The position numbers were made by a program, and so were the translations under genes. Of a DNA stretch of 64,000 nucleotides, positions 34,984 through 45,618 are shown one piece after another. Position 1 is the first letter of the stretch, and each line of letters opens with the position of its first letter. The notes under the pieces are model-generated. The model was not told the origin of the DNA and did not search any database. It saw only the letters and a program-made list of their open reading frames with translations. Where the stretch lies: NCBI RefSeq assembly GCF_000372725.1, contig NW_005201360.1:312725-376724 (forward strand), written 5' to 3'. This DNA is from Emiliania huxleyi CCMP1516. Lineage: Eukaryota > Haptophyta > Isochrysidales > Noelaerhabdaceae.

Positions 34984-35854
34984 ATGAAGTATATGAAGAG
35001 TCGCACACACGCTCGAATGATTGCTGCTGCCGGGTCTGCGGCCTCCGCAGCCTCCGTGTCGCATCGAGCCACAATGGCCAAGCGGACGGACACCCAGGCA
35101 TGTCACCACCACCCCGGCACTACTAGGCACGGCTATTGGCTGCTGCTCATCCTCTTCCTTTGCGGGCCTTTGGGCACGCTCCTGTTCTTTGTGTTGCTCC
35201 CTCCTGACACCCACAGCACCGATGAGACGGGGCCATATGAGTTGGGCACCAAGATCGTGCACCTAGCACTGGCGGGAAGCTCGAGGCGCGCGCGGTACGT
35301 GCTTGACGAGTACACTCGGCATCCGAATCAAGATGGCACACAAACAGTTCGTCGGCCTCTCCGTCCCCTCGGAGGAGGTTGTGTACGTGATTCGCGGTGC
35401 GGTCTGGCAGTGCCCGGCGGATGCGCACGTGTCGGTCGACGAGCTCGCAAAGCACTCCCAGCAGCCATGCAGCGCGAGTCTACCCGGCGTGCAGGAGGCG
35501 CTCGGCACGCGCCTGCCGCTCCGTGTGTCGTCCGAGGGTTGCGGCAAGTGGATGCCGGTCGAGTACCGCATGTGCGCAAGCTTGCCGGAGCCGCCGGAGC
35601 GCGAGCGCGACACGGTTAGCTTTAGCATCGAGCTCGAGGGCGGGCAGTTCTACGCGCAGCGCTTTCGCACGACGCTGCGCGTCCTGGACAATGGTTGCCG
35701 GCAGGGAGCCTTCTTTCACATGCAGGAGTGGAAGAAGCTGTGGGATTTCTCTTCCCACGGCGTCGACCCGCTCGAGCTGAGCCCGGGCACAGACCCGCCC
35801 TCCTTTCTGCCCTCCTTTACCATCTCCACCGACGGGGTGGCCCTCTTGACTTGA
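34984..35854 (+). CDS. Probable single-pass membrane protein, frame shift in the middle
   Basis: The first frame (from ATG 34984, or ATG 35074) gives a basic/His segment and a strong membrane helix (YWLLLILFLCGPLGTLLFFV), then PPDTHSTDETGPYELGTKIV. About 35300 coding switches to another frame that reads KMAHKQFVGLSVPSEEVVYV, several Cys residues, and runs well to a stop at 35854 (FTISTDGVALLT). A GTACGTGC donor sits at the switch but the only intron possible would be about 16 nt, so an indel or an unusual splice is likely. The layout suggests a type II protein with a Cys-containing outer domain. Family not recognised. Confidence 0.4.
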
Positions 35855-36045
35855 GAGTGTGATAGCGCGATTACGTAGTGTGTAGCACATGCGTGAGTGT
35901 GACGGAGCTGCGTGGGTTTTGAGGAGATAGTACAGGTGTCCGCTGCGGAGCGGAAAGAAGAAACGTTTACCGCGCCGGGCGCGACCCACACAAAACTCAC
36001 AGACGACAGAGCACTCTCTCTCCGGGCAGACCTCTGCTCTCTCGG

Positions 36046-36418
36046 ATTAGAGCTGTCAAACGCGTTAAGAGCTGAACAGTGTTGCTAGTGTTAACAGTAA
36101 CAACAGAACAACAGTGGGGCTCCCCAACAACAGTAGCTAACGTTAGGCCAGCTGAACAACAATAAGGAAGGCCTGGCAGTGACCCACGACGATCTCCAGC
36201 GTCCAGTGCGGGTAATACCCGAAATACCTGGAAAAACCCAGGTATTTTCGGGTTTTACCCGGGTTTTTGGCATTTTCTGCTTGCTGACCACTGAACAACA
36301 GTAACAACAGTAACAAACAGTAACAGCTTGGGCTGGGGAGAACACTTGAACAACGTTGAGGATTTTCAGCCAACAATAGTGCAACTGTTAGGCCCAAAGT
36401 TAACGTTTGACAGCTCTA
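36046..36418. mobile_element. 373-bp TIR element with 9-bp flanking repeat
   Basis: Fifteen-bp perfect inverted ends (TAGAGCTGTCAAACG at 36048-36062 and its complement at 36404-36418) are flanked by the direct repeat CTCTCTCGG at 36037-36045 and 36419-36427. The interior is AT-rich for this genome, with several AACAGTAACAACAG motifs and a hairpin (AATACCTGG...CCAGGTATT) near 36215-36250. No coding capacity. The flanking repeat is partly CT-simple sequence, which slightly weakens the target-duplication call. Confidence 0.75.
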
Positions 36419-36701
36419 CTCTCTCGGTTCCATTTTTTTTTTACCCACATCTCTCAGATGCGGTGTCCAACGTCCGTTTTATTTATTCTCTCGTGCGTTC
36501 TTGGAAGTTGTGTGACATCCTTTCACCTCCTGCTCTCGTATGTCACATGGCTGTGTGTGTCTCGTGTCTGGGTTTCTATGCCTGAGTGTGCGCGGTGTAT
36601 GTCACTGTCCGCAGTGTGCACAGTGGGTGTGTTGGTGCGATATTTGGATTTTTGAGTCGATTTCCACTATTATTTGTTTATTTACCCACTCGCGGTGCGT
36701 A

Positions 36702-38777
36702 CTATCGCTTACTCGGCCCTCTTCGACCCCTGGACTGGTAGGTGTTATGGCCAAGGTAGAAGGCGCGGGCGTGTGGCGAGCCGCGCCGCCGAGCAGCGTG
36801 CGCGTGCCGCAGCCCGATCGTCGGCGGCGGCGGTGCAAGCTCGCCTAGCAGCGCGCGCAGGAGGGGCGGGTCGACGCTCACGGCGAGGTGCGGTGCGTGC
36901 AATGCCGATCCTGCTTGGGACGACCGCTCGATCGGCACCTCCTCGCACCTCAACGCAGTCTGCCCGTCCACGGTGCACCGGAGCAGCCCGAGCCGCCAGC
37001 CCGCGAGGCTCACGCACACACGGGCGCCCCCAACCAGGGGCGGCGGCGGCGGCGGCGGCGGCACACATGGTGGTGCCGGCGTGCCGAGTTTTCGGCCGCG
37101 CCTCAAGCTCGCTGCCAGCCGGCGCATAGCGCGTTGCGAGCCGCGTGCGGCGGAACCGTTGGCGGCGGCCCAGCCCGCAGGCAGCAGCGTGCCAGGGGTG
37201 TAGAGCACCTCGAGAACGCCTCTCTGCCCCCAGTTGGCACTCACCAGCCGGGAGACGCAGCGGCCACCGCTGGGCCAGCCAACGACGTGGATGCGGAGAG
37301 GTGTAAACTCCGCCCCGCCGGCACCGGCATGCAGCTCCCGCGCCGCAGATGCAACCCTGGATGGTGGCGGCGTCGCCCCCGCTGCTGCTGGTGAGGCCGC
37401 ACCAGGTTGTCGGCAGACGGAAGCGCGCAATGAGCGCGGAGCGGCGCTGTTGCCACCGAGGCAGAGAAGGAGTAGAGCTGCGCGGGGTACTGCCGAGGCC
37501 GCTGCTGGCGCGGGGTCGGCTGAGCGATTGGAGAGCGGCGGCAGCGGCGGCATCGATGGCAGCGCAGTGAGGATCGGCGACTCGCACGGAGGGGATGCTC
37601 CTGTGTGTGGCTGCGGGTCGGTGATGGCGACGGCGACGGCGACGGCGTGCGCTTCCACCGCCCTGACGGCGGCGGCGGCGGCGGTGGCAAGCGCCTCGGC
37701 GGCCGAAGCGGGCTGTCGCGGCTGGGGGGAGGGGAGGAGAGACGACGCGTACAGCAAGCCAAGAGGCACCTCGCACACGCCCGCCGCCGCGCCACCCGCG
37801 CCCATACCCATACCGACGTCGACGTCCCCGCCCGCGCTGGCGCCCGTGTTACCGGCGGCGCCGGCAGCTTCGCCCACCCCGTTGCCTGCCGCCCCGTTGC
37901 CTGCTTTCCCCTCGCCTGCTTTCCCCTTGCCTGCAGGAACCTTGCCTGCTAGCCCGTTGCCTGCAGGCCCGTTGGTGGCAAGGGCCCTGGAGGAGGATCT
38001 CATCCGGACAGGGGCGTCCAAGTACGCCTCGACCACAAGCGAGAGCCACCGCCCGCCCTCCTCGCGGGACGAGGCGCCTCCTGATCCTTCTCTGCCACCG
38101 CCGCCGCCCGTGAGCTGTGCAACCGTGTTGAGGAGCAGCCTCCAGAAAAGGCCACCGCTGGTCGGCTCCGCGTCGCACGATAGCGATGGCGCACGCATCC
38201 GGACGCGCTTCAGCAGAGGAGTCGCGGCGAGCGGCGCAGCGGCGGCGACAGCAACGTTAGCGGTGGCAGCGGTGGCAGCAGTGTCCACTGCAGCCGCCGC
38301 GGCCGCAGGGCTGAGCAGGACTGCAGGAGCGGACCACACGCGCAAGTCGGAGGAGGAGGCTGCAAGCACAATGTCGCTTTCGCTCTCACCGCCGCCGCCC
38401 GTCCGATTGATGAGAGCGTCGCCCCGCCGAGCGCCGCCCGCAGCCGCCGCTGCTGCTGCATCCTCCCGGTCAGAGGTGGAGACCCACGCAACGGCACACC
38501 ACCCGCCCGCGTGGCAGCAAATCGAGCGCTCTCGCGCGACCGCTGCGCCGGCCGGCAGCACGAGGCCTCGCTCGGCGACCAGCTGAACCGAGTATAGGGG
38601 CCGGCTGCCAACGCCGTGCACCAACAGCGAGGCCACGATTGGCCCAGCCGCATTCCTCGCGGGCTTGCCGGCAGGTGGCCCGTGCGGCACGTGGAGGAGG
38701 AGGATCGAGCCGCCAGCGGGCGGGTTCGCCAACGCCAGCGCCGCGCCGATGGCGGCACCGAAGAAGAGCAGCGGCAT
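36702..38777 (-). CDS. Predicted secreted protein, family not recognised
   Basis: A long minus-strand frame from the ATG at 38777 (about 691 codons). The N terminus looks like a signal peptide (MPLLFFGAAIGAALALA). A short motif SSDLRVWSAPAVLLSP resembles the W-S-x-P strand of five-bladed propeller glycosidases (GH32/43/68 types), and RIHVVGWPSGGRCVSRLV then VLEVLYTPGTLLP look ordered. Large Ala/Gly-rich blocks in between (for example a GKAGEGKAGNGAAGNG run) may be low-complexity linkers or unrecognised introns. The frame extends open upstream past 39000, but that part overlaps a different gene. A glycosidase relation is a guess. Confidence 0.4.
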   Translation of the reverse strand: MPLLFFGAAIGAALALANPPAGGSILLLHVPHGPPAGKPARNAAGPIVASLLVHGVGSRPLYSVQLVAERGLVLPAGAAVARERSICCHAGGWCAVAWVSTSDREDAAAAAAAGGARRGDALINRTGGGGESESDIVLAASSSDLRVWSAPAVLLSPAAAAAAVDTAATAATANVAVAAAAPLAATPLLKRVRMRAPSLSCDAEPTSGGLFWRLLLNTVAQLTGGGGGREGSGGASSREEGGRWLSLVVEAYLDAPVRMRSSSRALATNGPAGNGLAGKVPAGKGKAGEGKAGNGAAGNGVGEAAGAAGNTGASAGGDVDVGMGMGAGGAAAGVCEVPLGLLYASSLLPSPQPRQPASAAEALATAAAAAVRAVEAHAVAVAVAITDPQPHTGASPPCESPILTALPSMPPLPPLSNRSADPAPAAASAVPRAALLLLCLGGNSAAPRSLRASVCRQPGAASPAAAGATPPPSRVASAARELHAGAGGAEFTPLRIHVVGWPSGGRCVSRLVSANWGQRGVLEVLYTPGTLLPAGWAAANGSAARGSQRAMRRLAASLRRGRKLGTPAPPCVPPPPPPPPLVGGARVCVSLAGWRLGLLRCTVDGQTALRCEEVPIERSSQAGSALHAPHLAVSVDPPLLRALLGELAPPPPTIGLRHAHAARRRGSPHARAFYLGHNTYQSRGRRGPSKR

Positions 38778-39124
38778 TGTGGACGCCAGCCGTTCCCGAC
38801 AACCAAACCTGGGCGTGTCCACGCTGCCGGAGCTCGAGATGCGAGCGAAGGTCGGCGTGGAGAGCCCCTCCGGGCGAGACATGGGCGTGTTGCCCCGACG
38901 GCGTTCGCGTTGCCCGTCCCGTAAAATTAGTGCGAAGTTAAATGAATTCAGGAGCCCCGCACCGCATGCGCCGCCTCCCCTTCGCCCTGCAAAATCCTGC
39001 GGCTGCGCTCGACAGCGAAAGACGCGAGAGAGTCCGTGTCTCGCCGGCCGGGCGGCGCGCCGCGAACGACCGCAGGAGGAGAGCGGCCCGTCGCCGTTGC
39101 TATTTCGAGAGCCACCCGCAGCAC

Positions 39125-39782
39125 TCACAAGGCCTCCGCTCCGCTCTCCGGCTGCGGCTGCTGGCCGACCCGCGGGTCGTTCGGGTGGTTGCTCTTGTTG
39201 AGGATCTGCATCACCGAATAGAGGCTGATCGCCTTGTCGTCGAGGCTGCCCGTCACTCGGTTCGGAGCGGGTCCCTTGCCGTCGCGTCCGTTGTGCGGCG
39301 TGCCGTGGATGGTGAGGTTGATCAGCAACTCCAGATTTATGCGCTTGAGGAACTGCTTCTGACTCACGAGAGGAATGGCGCGGGCGATGACGTAGAGGCC
39401 GACCTAAGAATGAACCACAATTCAGGGACTTGAAGTACGGTGGGGGGAGCAGCGACGGCACCTTGACGTCCAGGCGGGACACGTCCAGACCCTGCTCAGC
39501 GGCTTCTGCGTACAGCAACGCCGCGAAGTCCGGCACGCGGTTGTTCTGCATGAACTCGTCCGATCCGTAAACGATACCGTCCGCATCGGTCAGGCGGATA
39601 TCGTCCGGTCCGCTGTGCTGCTCGCGCAGATTTGCTGGCCGCACGCGCACTTGCTCGCCACTCGCGACGATGCGGACGCCACAGCGCCCACCAGAAACAG
39701 AGTCGAGCACCTCGGCCTCGCACCCGTTCAGATCGCTGCGAGAGCTGAGGCCATGCACGCGAACCACGGCGCCAGGGTACAT
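39125..39782 (-). CDS. Small protein with SH3/KOW-like N-terminal domain
   Basis: Exon 1 from ATG 39782 reads GAVVRVHGLSSRSDLNGCEA then GEQVRVRPANLR, a short beta-barrel module common in algal MYND and chromatin-type proteins. It is followed by DEFMQNNRVPDFAALLYAEA and LLPPPYFK. Exon 2 (39403-39125) reads VGLYVIARAIPLVSQKQF, INLELLINLTIHGTPHNGR and a stop after SGAEAL. The two frames differ by one base over about 25 nt with no normal intron there, so the junction near 39405-39434 is unresolved. Function unknown. Confidence 0.5.
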
Positions 39783-39891
39783 GAGATGAGCGGCAAGCGG
39801 CACACCACAATCACTCAGAGGATTTTGTGTTTTTTTCTGTTTTTGTTTTTTATTTCGCACCGAGAGTTAGCTCGTGCGTTCTGCTGCTAGG

Positions 39892-40265
39892 GGAAACCCG
39901 GAGCGCGGTACTATCACTAGGAGACCCGTGTTAACTGTGAGGCCCTGCGACCGCGCCCCCCACAGCGCACAGGGCTATAGAGGGCTCTCTCTTGCCCGCA
40001 ACCCGTCGTCCGTCGAGCGTGTGAGTGAGAGAGAGAGATTTTTAGCAATACCAAACAACTCTAACATTTTTTGTGTGAGTGAGTGAGTGAGTGAGTTGAC
40101 ACACACACACCGTCGAGCAACCGCCGATGCCGATCCCAATCCCGTCTGGCTAACTCCACTCGTGTGGAGGGTGCGCTTCTTAGCTCCCCGTTCCCCGGTC
40201 TCCTGTGTGGGGCGGTGCGGCAAAACGATATGAAACACTGCACTCCGCAAGTGCTCCAAGACCAA
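39892..40265 (-). repeat. 210-bp repeat copy split by a GTGA-rich insertion
   Basis: GGGGAAACCCGG at 39892 begins a minus-strand copy, and TGCACTCCGCAAGTGCTCCAA near 40245 ends it. About 150 bp inside does not match other copies: AGAGAGATTTTTAGCAATAC, a (GAGT)n run and an ACACACAC run. The stretch near 40030-40072 is itself repeated inverted at about 60642-60690 (GTTAGAGTTGTTTGGTATTG), so a second repeat has inserted here. Confidence 0.6.
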
Positions 40266-40438
40266 GTATTTCAGGGAAACTCACGACAGTTGGAGAAGAC
40301 GGCTTACGATTTTTTTACTATCGAACAGTACCCAACCACATCACACGCTTCAAAGTGTCGTGCTTCTACGACGACACGCGCCCACGGTCACTCACGCGTC
40401 ACGGTCCCCATGGGCCGCCCCATCCTCCGCGTCTGAGC

Positions 40439-42277
40439 TCAGTCGCACATGACGGCGCGCATCGCAGGGACAGCAGCGGCGAGCGCCTCGGGCCGCAGCA
40501 GCATCAGCAGCAGCTGGCCACCGCCCGGCAGCCCGCCACGCACCAGCGAGACCGCCTCCGCCCCCTCGGCGAGCAGCTCCTCCTCGACGCGCGCGAAGGA
40601 GGCGCGGCCGAGCAGCGAGGACAGCGAGGACCCCGCGGCACGCTTCTGCTTCTTGCTCCGCTTGCCGCCGCCGCCGCCGCCGCTGCCTCCGCCGCTGCCG
40701 CCGGCTCCGCCGCTGCCGCCGGCTCCGCCGCTCTCCGCGCCCGCCTGCGCGTCCAGCGTGACGTGCGCGAGCAGAACGAGCCACTCGAAAGTGAGCGAAG
40801 CGCGCTCGGCGGCGGGCTCGGCCTGTAGAGAGCAGGAGCGTGTGGGCGCGCGAACCAACAGAGGCGCGGGCAGGCTCGGCGGCGGGCGAGGCGTTTGCGG
40901 CCGCCCAGCCGAGGTCGAGGTGGAGCGACTCTACTGCGTGCGGGACGAGCTGGACGGGCGTGTTGACCTGCACCGACGGGGCCGAGGCGTGGGAGGGGAG
41001 AGGCCGACATGTGACATCATAATGCAATGTAACATACCATCCGCTCCGAGAGGAGGAGGCCGACGTTGGCGCCTCCGGACGGAGCGAGCAGGCCTGTCGG
41101 AGGAGGGGGGGGGGGGGGGGGGGAGGAATTAAGAAAGGGGCAAACCCCATTTTTTTTTTTGGGGGGGGGGGGGTTTTTTCATTCCTTCCAACCGTTTCCC
41201 CAAGGGGCCCTCCTCCACCCGATTCCAGCCGAAAAAGGTTATTCCCCTGCGGGGAAAAAAAGGGGGGTTTCCCCAACGTTAGGGACCAGCGCCCCGGCCG
41301 CTAGCTCGCCGCCTTCCGACCGACGGGCAATCATCTCGGGCCATCTCGGGCACTCATCTCGGGTCAATCTCGGTCAATCTCGGGCTGGTTGCCACCTTCC
41401 GACGGACGGGTCGGCCCGGTGCCTCTGCAGGCTAACCTGTGGGGGTCGGGGGGCTGGGGGAGGTCAGGGTGCGAGAATGGTCGTGAGAGGGAGGGGAGGC
41501 GAGGAGAGGCGGGGAGGAGGGGCGAGGGGAGAGGAGGGAATGTCTGCTCTCGCGTAGGGCCGCCCCCGGTTCGAGAGGCCGGCGGCGGCTGGATTTGAGG
41601 GGAGCGGCTCAGTGTTGCACAAGGCGTAGCCGCGGCGGGCGTCTTGGCTGCGCGCCGCCACGGCTTAAAGATTGTGCACGGTGTGGTGGGAAGGCGTGGC
41701 GCGCGTGCGGCGGACGGGCCGCGCAGGAGTGTGCGCGAACGCTGGGCTGCCTCAGTGCCCGATGCTCTCTGCCATGGTGTGTGGCGGGTTCAAGCGCCGG
41801 TCAGGTTCTGCCCTATCGGGTGCTGGTCCTCACAGGCAGAGGGAGAAGAGGAGGAGAGCGCGGCAAGGGGCCAGGCACGGTCTCTCCGGGCGACTCTATC
41901 TCTCTCAGCCGCACCGCCGAGAGGAAGCCGAAGAGGGCGCCGTCTGCCTTGATCATTGTACCAACCTCAACCTGGTTGGCGACCGTGGCGGCGAGGCCGG
42001 CGGCGTCGGCGCCCGTCGCGGTGCAGAGCGATCCGCCCGCGAGGAGGGAGCGCACGTACGGCGTGTCCTCCTCCGCCGGGTCCGTGAAGATAAACTCGAC
42101 CTGCAACTCCTTCTCGGCTCCGTCGGCCTGCGCCATCTCGAGATCCGCCTCGTCGCTGCTGTCACCGCTATCCTCAGCCTCGTCCTCGCCGCCCGAGACC
42201 TCCTCGTCGTTGGATCCCGCCGCCGCTGCCTCAGCCGCGGCCTCCGCCTCCGCCGTGTCGCGCTTGCGCCGCGGCAT
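40439..42277 (-). CDS. BCCIP/BCP1 family protein, middle damaged in assembly
   Basis: Exon 1 (42277-41915) reads MPRRKRDT, a long acidic stretch, then QVEFIFTDPAEEDTPYVRSL and VEVGTMIKADGALFGFLSA, the start of the BCCIP/BCP1 fold. The 3' exons are one ending at 41038 (GANVGLLLSERM), 40967-40881 (VNTPVQLVPHAVESLHLDLG) and 40822-40439 (LTFEWLVLLAHVTLDAQ, FARVEEELLAEGAEAVSLV). These correspond to the LLVSERLINMP and final segments of yeast BCP1. BCP1/BCCIP is a nuclear chaperone for ribosomal protein uL14 and works in export and, in animals, with BRCA2. The central exons are not readable because 41102-41290 looks like low-quality sequence. Confidence 0.75.
41102..41290. other. Suspected low-quality or misassembled patch
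   Basis: Runs of about 20 G, 12 T then 14 G, and doubled-letter blocks (AAACCCC, TTTCCCC, GGGGAAAAAAAGGGGGG) follow each other without coding or repeat logic, between two good BCCIP exons. This pattern is typical of bad Sanger read ends. Confidence 0.7.
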
Positions 42278-42628
42278 CGTGGTTGGGGCGAACGACTTTT
42301 TTTCTATGGATGCCTGCTCAAGGTGGTCGCGATGGCAAGCGATGACGAGGGATTCGCACTCAGCGTGACGAGCAAGCTCAGGGAGTTTACGGCGCTCGGA
42401 TACCCTTCGCACGTGCTTAATGGGGCGATCGGGCGCACGTTTGCTCGGACGAAAGACGAGCGGCTCCTACGAGCAAGAATATGTTCGCACTGGTGAAGGC
42501 CAGGCGAGCCAAAAAAAGACAAAAAGACTCATCTAAGCATGTCGGAGAACCGTCCAAAGGCGGGTGCAGTCGACCAAGGGACATGATCTGTCGACAGCAC
42601 GAATTTGTGATGGGACACCATCGGGACC

Positions 42629-42758
42629 CAACAGTGCGATACTTGGCTATCGCACTGTTGACGTACCGGCGGCTAAGGCCGAGTAGCCGGTGTTCACAGA
42701 GCTCTGTGAACACCGGCCGGAGATTTTTTCTCTCGACGTTTCTTCTGCGAAGAAACGT
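42629..42758. repeat. Cluster of three perfect hairpins/palindromes
   Basis: First, 13-bp arms CAACAGTGCGATA (42629-42641) and its complement (42648-42660) with a 6-nt loop. Second, a 32-bp perfect palindrome centred at 42701 (42686-42717; half GCCGGTGTTCACAGAG). Third, 9-bp arms ACGTTTCTT/AAGAAACGT (42736-42758) with a 5-nt loop. They lie upstream of the BCCIP start. Confidence 0.8.
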
Positions 42759-43129
42759 TCAAACACTCGGTGTCGAAACACCTCTCCGACGCGCTCGACT
42801 ATAGTCTATCCGCCTTATTCGCTTTCGAGTGTGTGTGTGTGTGCCAAGGGCTTATGCTCTGTCGAGACGTGAGGCGCCTGCGCCCAGGAGGGGAGGGCGC
42901 ATGCGTAACGACGCTGCTAGAGATGCCTTTCGGGGCCCAGAGATAAAACTTCTGATGCCATGCGTGACCTAGATCCTAGTAGTGTCCCCAGCTATGGGCG
43001 TGTCCACGTTGGAGCCAGGTGTGGTGTGGATGCGAGAATAGCTCCGCCGTTCATGGAGGCAACCGATGCGAGTCGACTGGTGTGTGTCGTCGTGGTTTCG
43101 TATCAAGAATACTCACTCACACACCATGG

Positions 43130-43300
43130 TCCATGCGCTCTCCTCTCCTTCTCCTTCCAAAATCTTGCTCACCCGCTGTCCTCGTCCCATCCCTCGTATG
43201 TGTCTATTTTCTTTATTTTGGGGGGGCGGGCCCGTGTCGTGCGAAAGAAGAATTTTGCGCGCTTTTACACTTAGCACGCTGCACGGGAAAAAAAACATCT
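43130..43300 (-). repeat. Inverted copy of the ~185-bp repeat
   Basis: Contains CTGTCCTCGTCCCATCCCTC and a TTTACACTTAGCACG stretch matching the reverse complement of the second tandem copy (18842-18900 area), with divergence. It lies in the 3' flank of the two-cNBD gene. Confidence 0.6.
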
Positions 43301-43543
43301 CCGTACTGGGCGCGCACCACTGGCACTAAACCAGAGGTACACTGCGAAACTGCTGCGCGCAAAAAGAGACGACATGGTGATGGATGATTCGAATAGATGA
43401 TGGTGGGGGCTTTTGTGTTTTCACTTCCTAGCTTCTTTCTTTAAAAAGAGCCACATACTGAAGAATAATGGAGGAGCCAGATTTTTGCGCGCTCCCTGTG
43501 TCGGTCCCTAGCCACTTAGTGGTACGTGACGACTGTGTACGGG

Positions 43544-45322
43544 CTAGATTGTGTTCCGTCGCGAAGCAGACAGGTGCACGTAATACTCTCTTCCTGGGTC
43601 TGAGCGTGCCGGCCACCGCCTCGATGCCTCGCCAGCAGGGTCACACCGCCGCAGCGTTTCTGCGAGGGAGCTCCTCCCTTCACATTGCGGCTGCGCCCCG
43701 GGCTCCAACCCCGACTGCCCCCCCGCTGCGCGGACGAGGGGAGCGACGCGACTGGCCAGCCGCTCGAGCCCTCTGCGTTTGCGTAGCATACGTCGAAGGG
43801 CCGGGCTGAGCTCGACCACCGCAGGCACCTCCGCCACGGGCAAACAGAGCAGGGAGCACGTCTCCGCTGCGATGGCGGTGACGCGCGCCTACTCGCGCAC
43901 AAGCGGGGTGGATCCGGAGACGGGGGACGGTGGTGGCAAAGTCGGCGAGGAAGCGGGCGGGTATTGGGCGGGAAGGACGGCGGCCCAGCGCACCGGCGCG
44001 GCGGGCGAGTAGCCCGCTAGCACGACCTCCTCTCCAAGGAAAGGCGAGGCGGACGCCTCTGTGAGCGTCCACGCGGAGTCGGCTCCGTCTGCGGCCGTCC
44101 GGGACATGGCGACCGTGCCCGCTACGAGGATCGAGAAGCAAGCCGGTGCTGCGCCGGCGGCCTGCAGCTGCTGACCAGAGGTGACCTCGTAAAAGGCGAA
44201 GCGGCCGGCGAGCTCGAGGAGGTCCGAAGGGGAGGCCTCGCCAAAGAGGGGCGATGCGCTGCGGCGCAGCATCGCCGCAATCTCGAGCGCCTCCGCCCTG
44301 CGCCCGCTCCCGTGCCAGAAGAGCGCCTCTCTCACGGGTGCACACGCCTGTGCACGGCCGGTGTGGCTGTGGACAGGTGTCGGGTGGTGGAGCAGTGGCG
44401 AGGTATCGGCTGGGGAGCTGGTAAGGTGTCAGCCGGTGGGACAGTGGTAAGGCATTGGAGCCATGGTTTTGGAGGGGGCCGGCTGACCTCGAGATCTGGC
44501 CTGCTCACGCCAAGTAGCCACGTTCGCTCGGCCGCCATCGCCACGCACTGTCTTTTAATGGGGCAGCCACGCGGCCGCAGCACCAACGCCGCGTGGCCGA
44601 TCAGGTCGCCCGGTTTGCACACCGATACATCGCGTGTCGCCTCCTCGCCCTCCATGCTAGGCTGTCGTTGCCGCAATTCGATCGAGCCGGAGGCGATGAT
44701 GTAGAAGGCCGACGCCGGCGCCCGCTCCCGCCACAGCACGTCGTACCTGCAGTGAATGTGGTGGGAGTGGCGACCGGTGGTAGGGCCAGTTTTCGCGCTT
44801 GTCTTTTCTGAGAGGCGTTTACCTCTGCAGGAGTCGCGGCCGCATGAGCCGCGCGAGGGCGTTCAAGGCGGAGTCTCGCCAGGCTGAAAAGAGAGGGTCG
44901 TCGCGGAGGGACGCGAGCGTCGCTGCCACGCCTGCGTCGAGGCCGGCCGCCGCCTCCGAATCCGCGGGCTGGCGCAGGAGCGACGAGCTGCTTCGAGGGC
45001 GGATGAGATGGGGCTGGTGCCGGGCGGACCGCATGCAGGCAGCTTCCCCACATGCGACCGGCGGACAGGGCGGAGGCCGACGGTCCCGCCGGGCGTGCTC
45101 GTCCGGCGCGCGGGGAGCCCGCTTTGCCACCGAGCGCAGAGAGGGCGCCGAAGCGGAGGGCCGCATTGCTGCCGCATTGCTGCTGCCAGCTGGTTCCGCC
45201 TCGTTGTACTGCAGAGGCCGCCGCGACACCTCATCGAGGAGGTTGCGCAAATAGCGCTGCGAGGAGAGTAGGTGCAGGCTTCGCAGCAGCGAGCCTTCCG
45301 CCTCGGCCCCCGACACATGCAT
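43544..45322 (-). CDS. Protein with two degenerate cyclic-nucleotide-binding domains
   Basis: Four exons, all GT-AG and all in frame: 45322-44823, 44746-44488, 44347-43994 and 43888-43544; 485 residues. Exon 1 is a disordered Arg/Pro-rich region. cNBD 1 spans the exon 1/2 border: LLQRYDVLWRERAP, AFYIIASGSIELRQ, PGDLIGHAALVLR. cNBD 2 is AGRFAFYEVTSGQQLQ, FSILVAGTVAMSR, SPFLGEEVVLAGYSPAAPA, RVTAIAAETCSLLCLP. The fold is clear, but the phosphate-binding cassette lacks the usual Gly-Glu (GHAAL in the first) and the key Arg-Ala (SPAAPA in the second). Binding of cAMP/cGMP is therefore doubtful. No kinase, channel or dimerisation domain is seen. First ATG in frame is 45322. Confidence 0.75.
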
Positions 45323-45399
45323 GTTCGTTACATTGAGCGATCCGAAAAGACAGGAGAGAGGATTCACAGATATTACCAGCTCCGGGAGGGGGCGTTCTG

Positions 45400-45618
45400 G
45401 ATTAAGGGGAAACCCGGTACACGGAGCTAACCCTCGGAGTCCAGTGTTTACTTAGAGTTCTTTATGGCCCCTTCCCTGCGAACACGAACGCGCACCCCTA
45501 GGGGGGTCAGTCAGGGCTTTCTTGCTCGTACGTAGCCCGTCCCCGAGCATCCGGCCCGCTGGGAGCGCTGCTTAGCGCCCTGGCCCTGGGTGTGAGGTTG
45601 CCAACTGCACTCCAAGCT
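45400..45618 (-). repeat. Nearly full-length minus-strand copy of the 210-bp repeat
   Basis: Runs from AAGGGGAAACCCGGTAC to GCCAACTGCACTCCAAGC and matches the complement of 24008-24216 throughout with moderate divergence. It starts about 80 bp upstream of the two-cNBD gene start codon. Confidence 0.8.

Noticed and set aside
36702..39860. One 1052-codon open frame read as a single protein
   Set aside because: The upstream third overlaps a separate gene with its own ATG (39782), and the downstream part has its own signal-peptide start at 38777. GC-rich DNA keeps antisense and intergenic frames open by chance.
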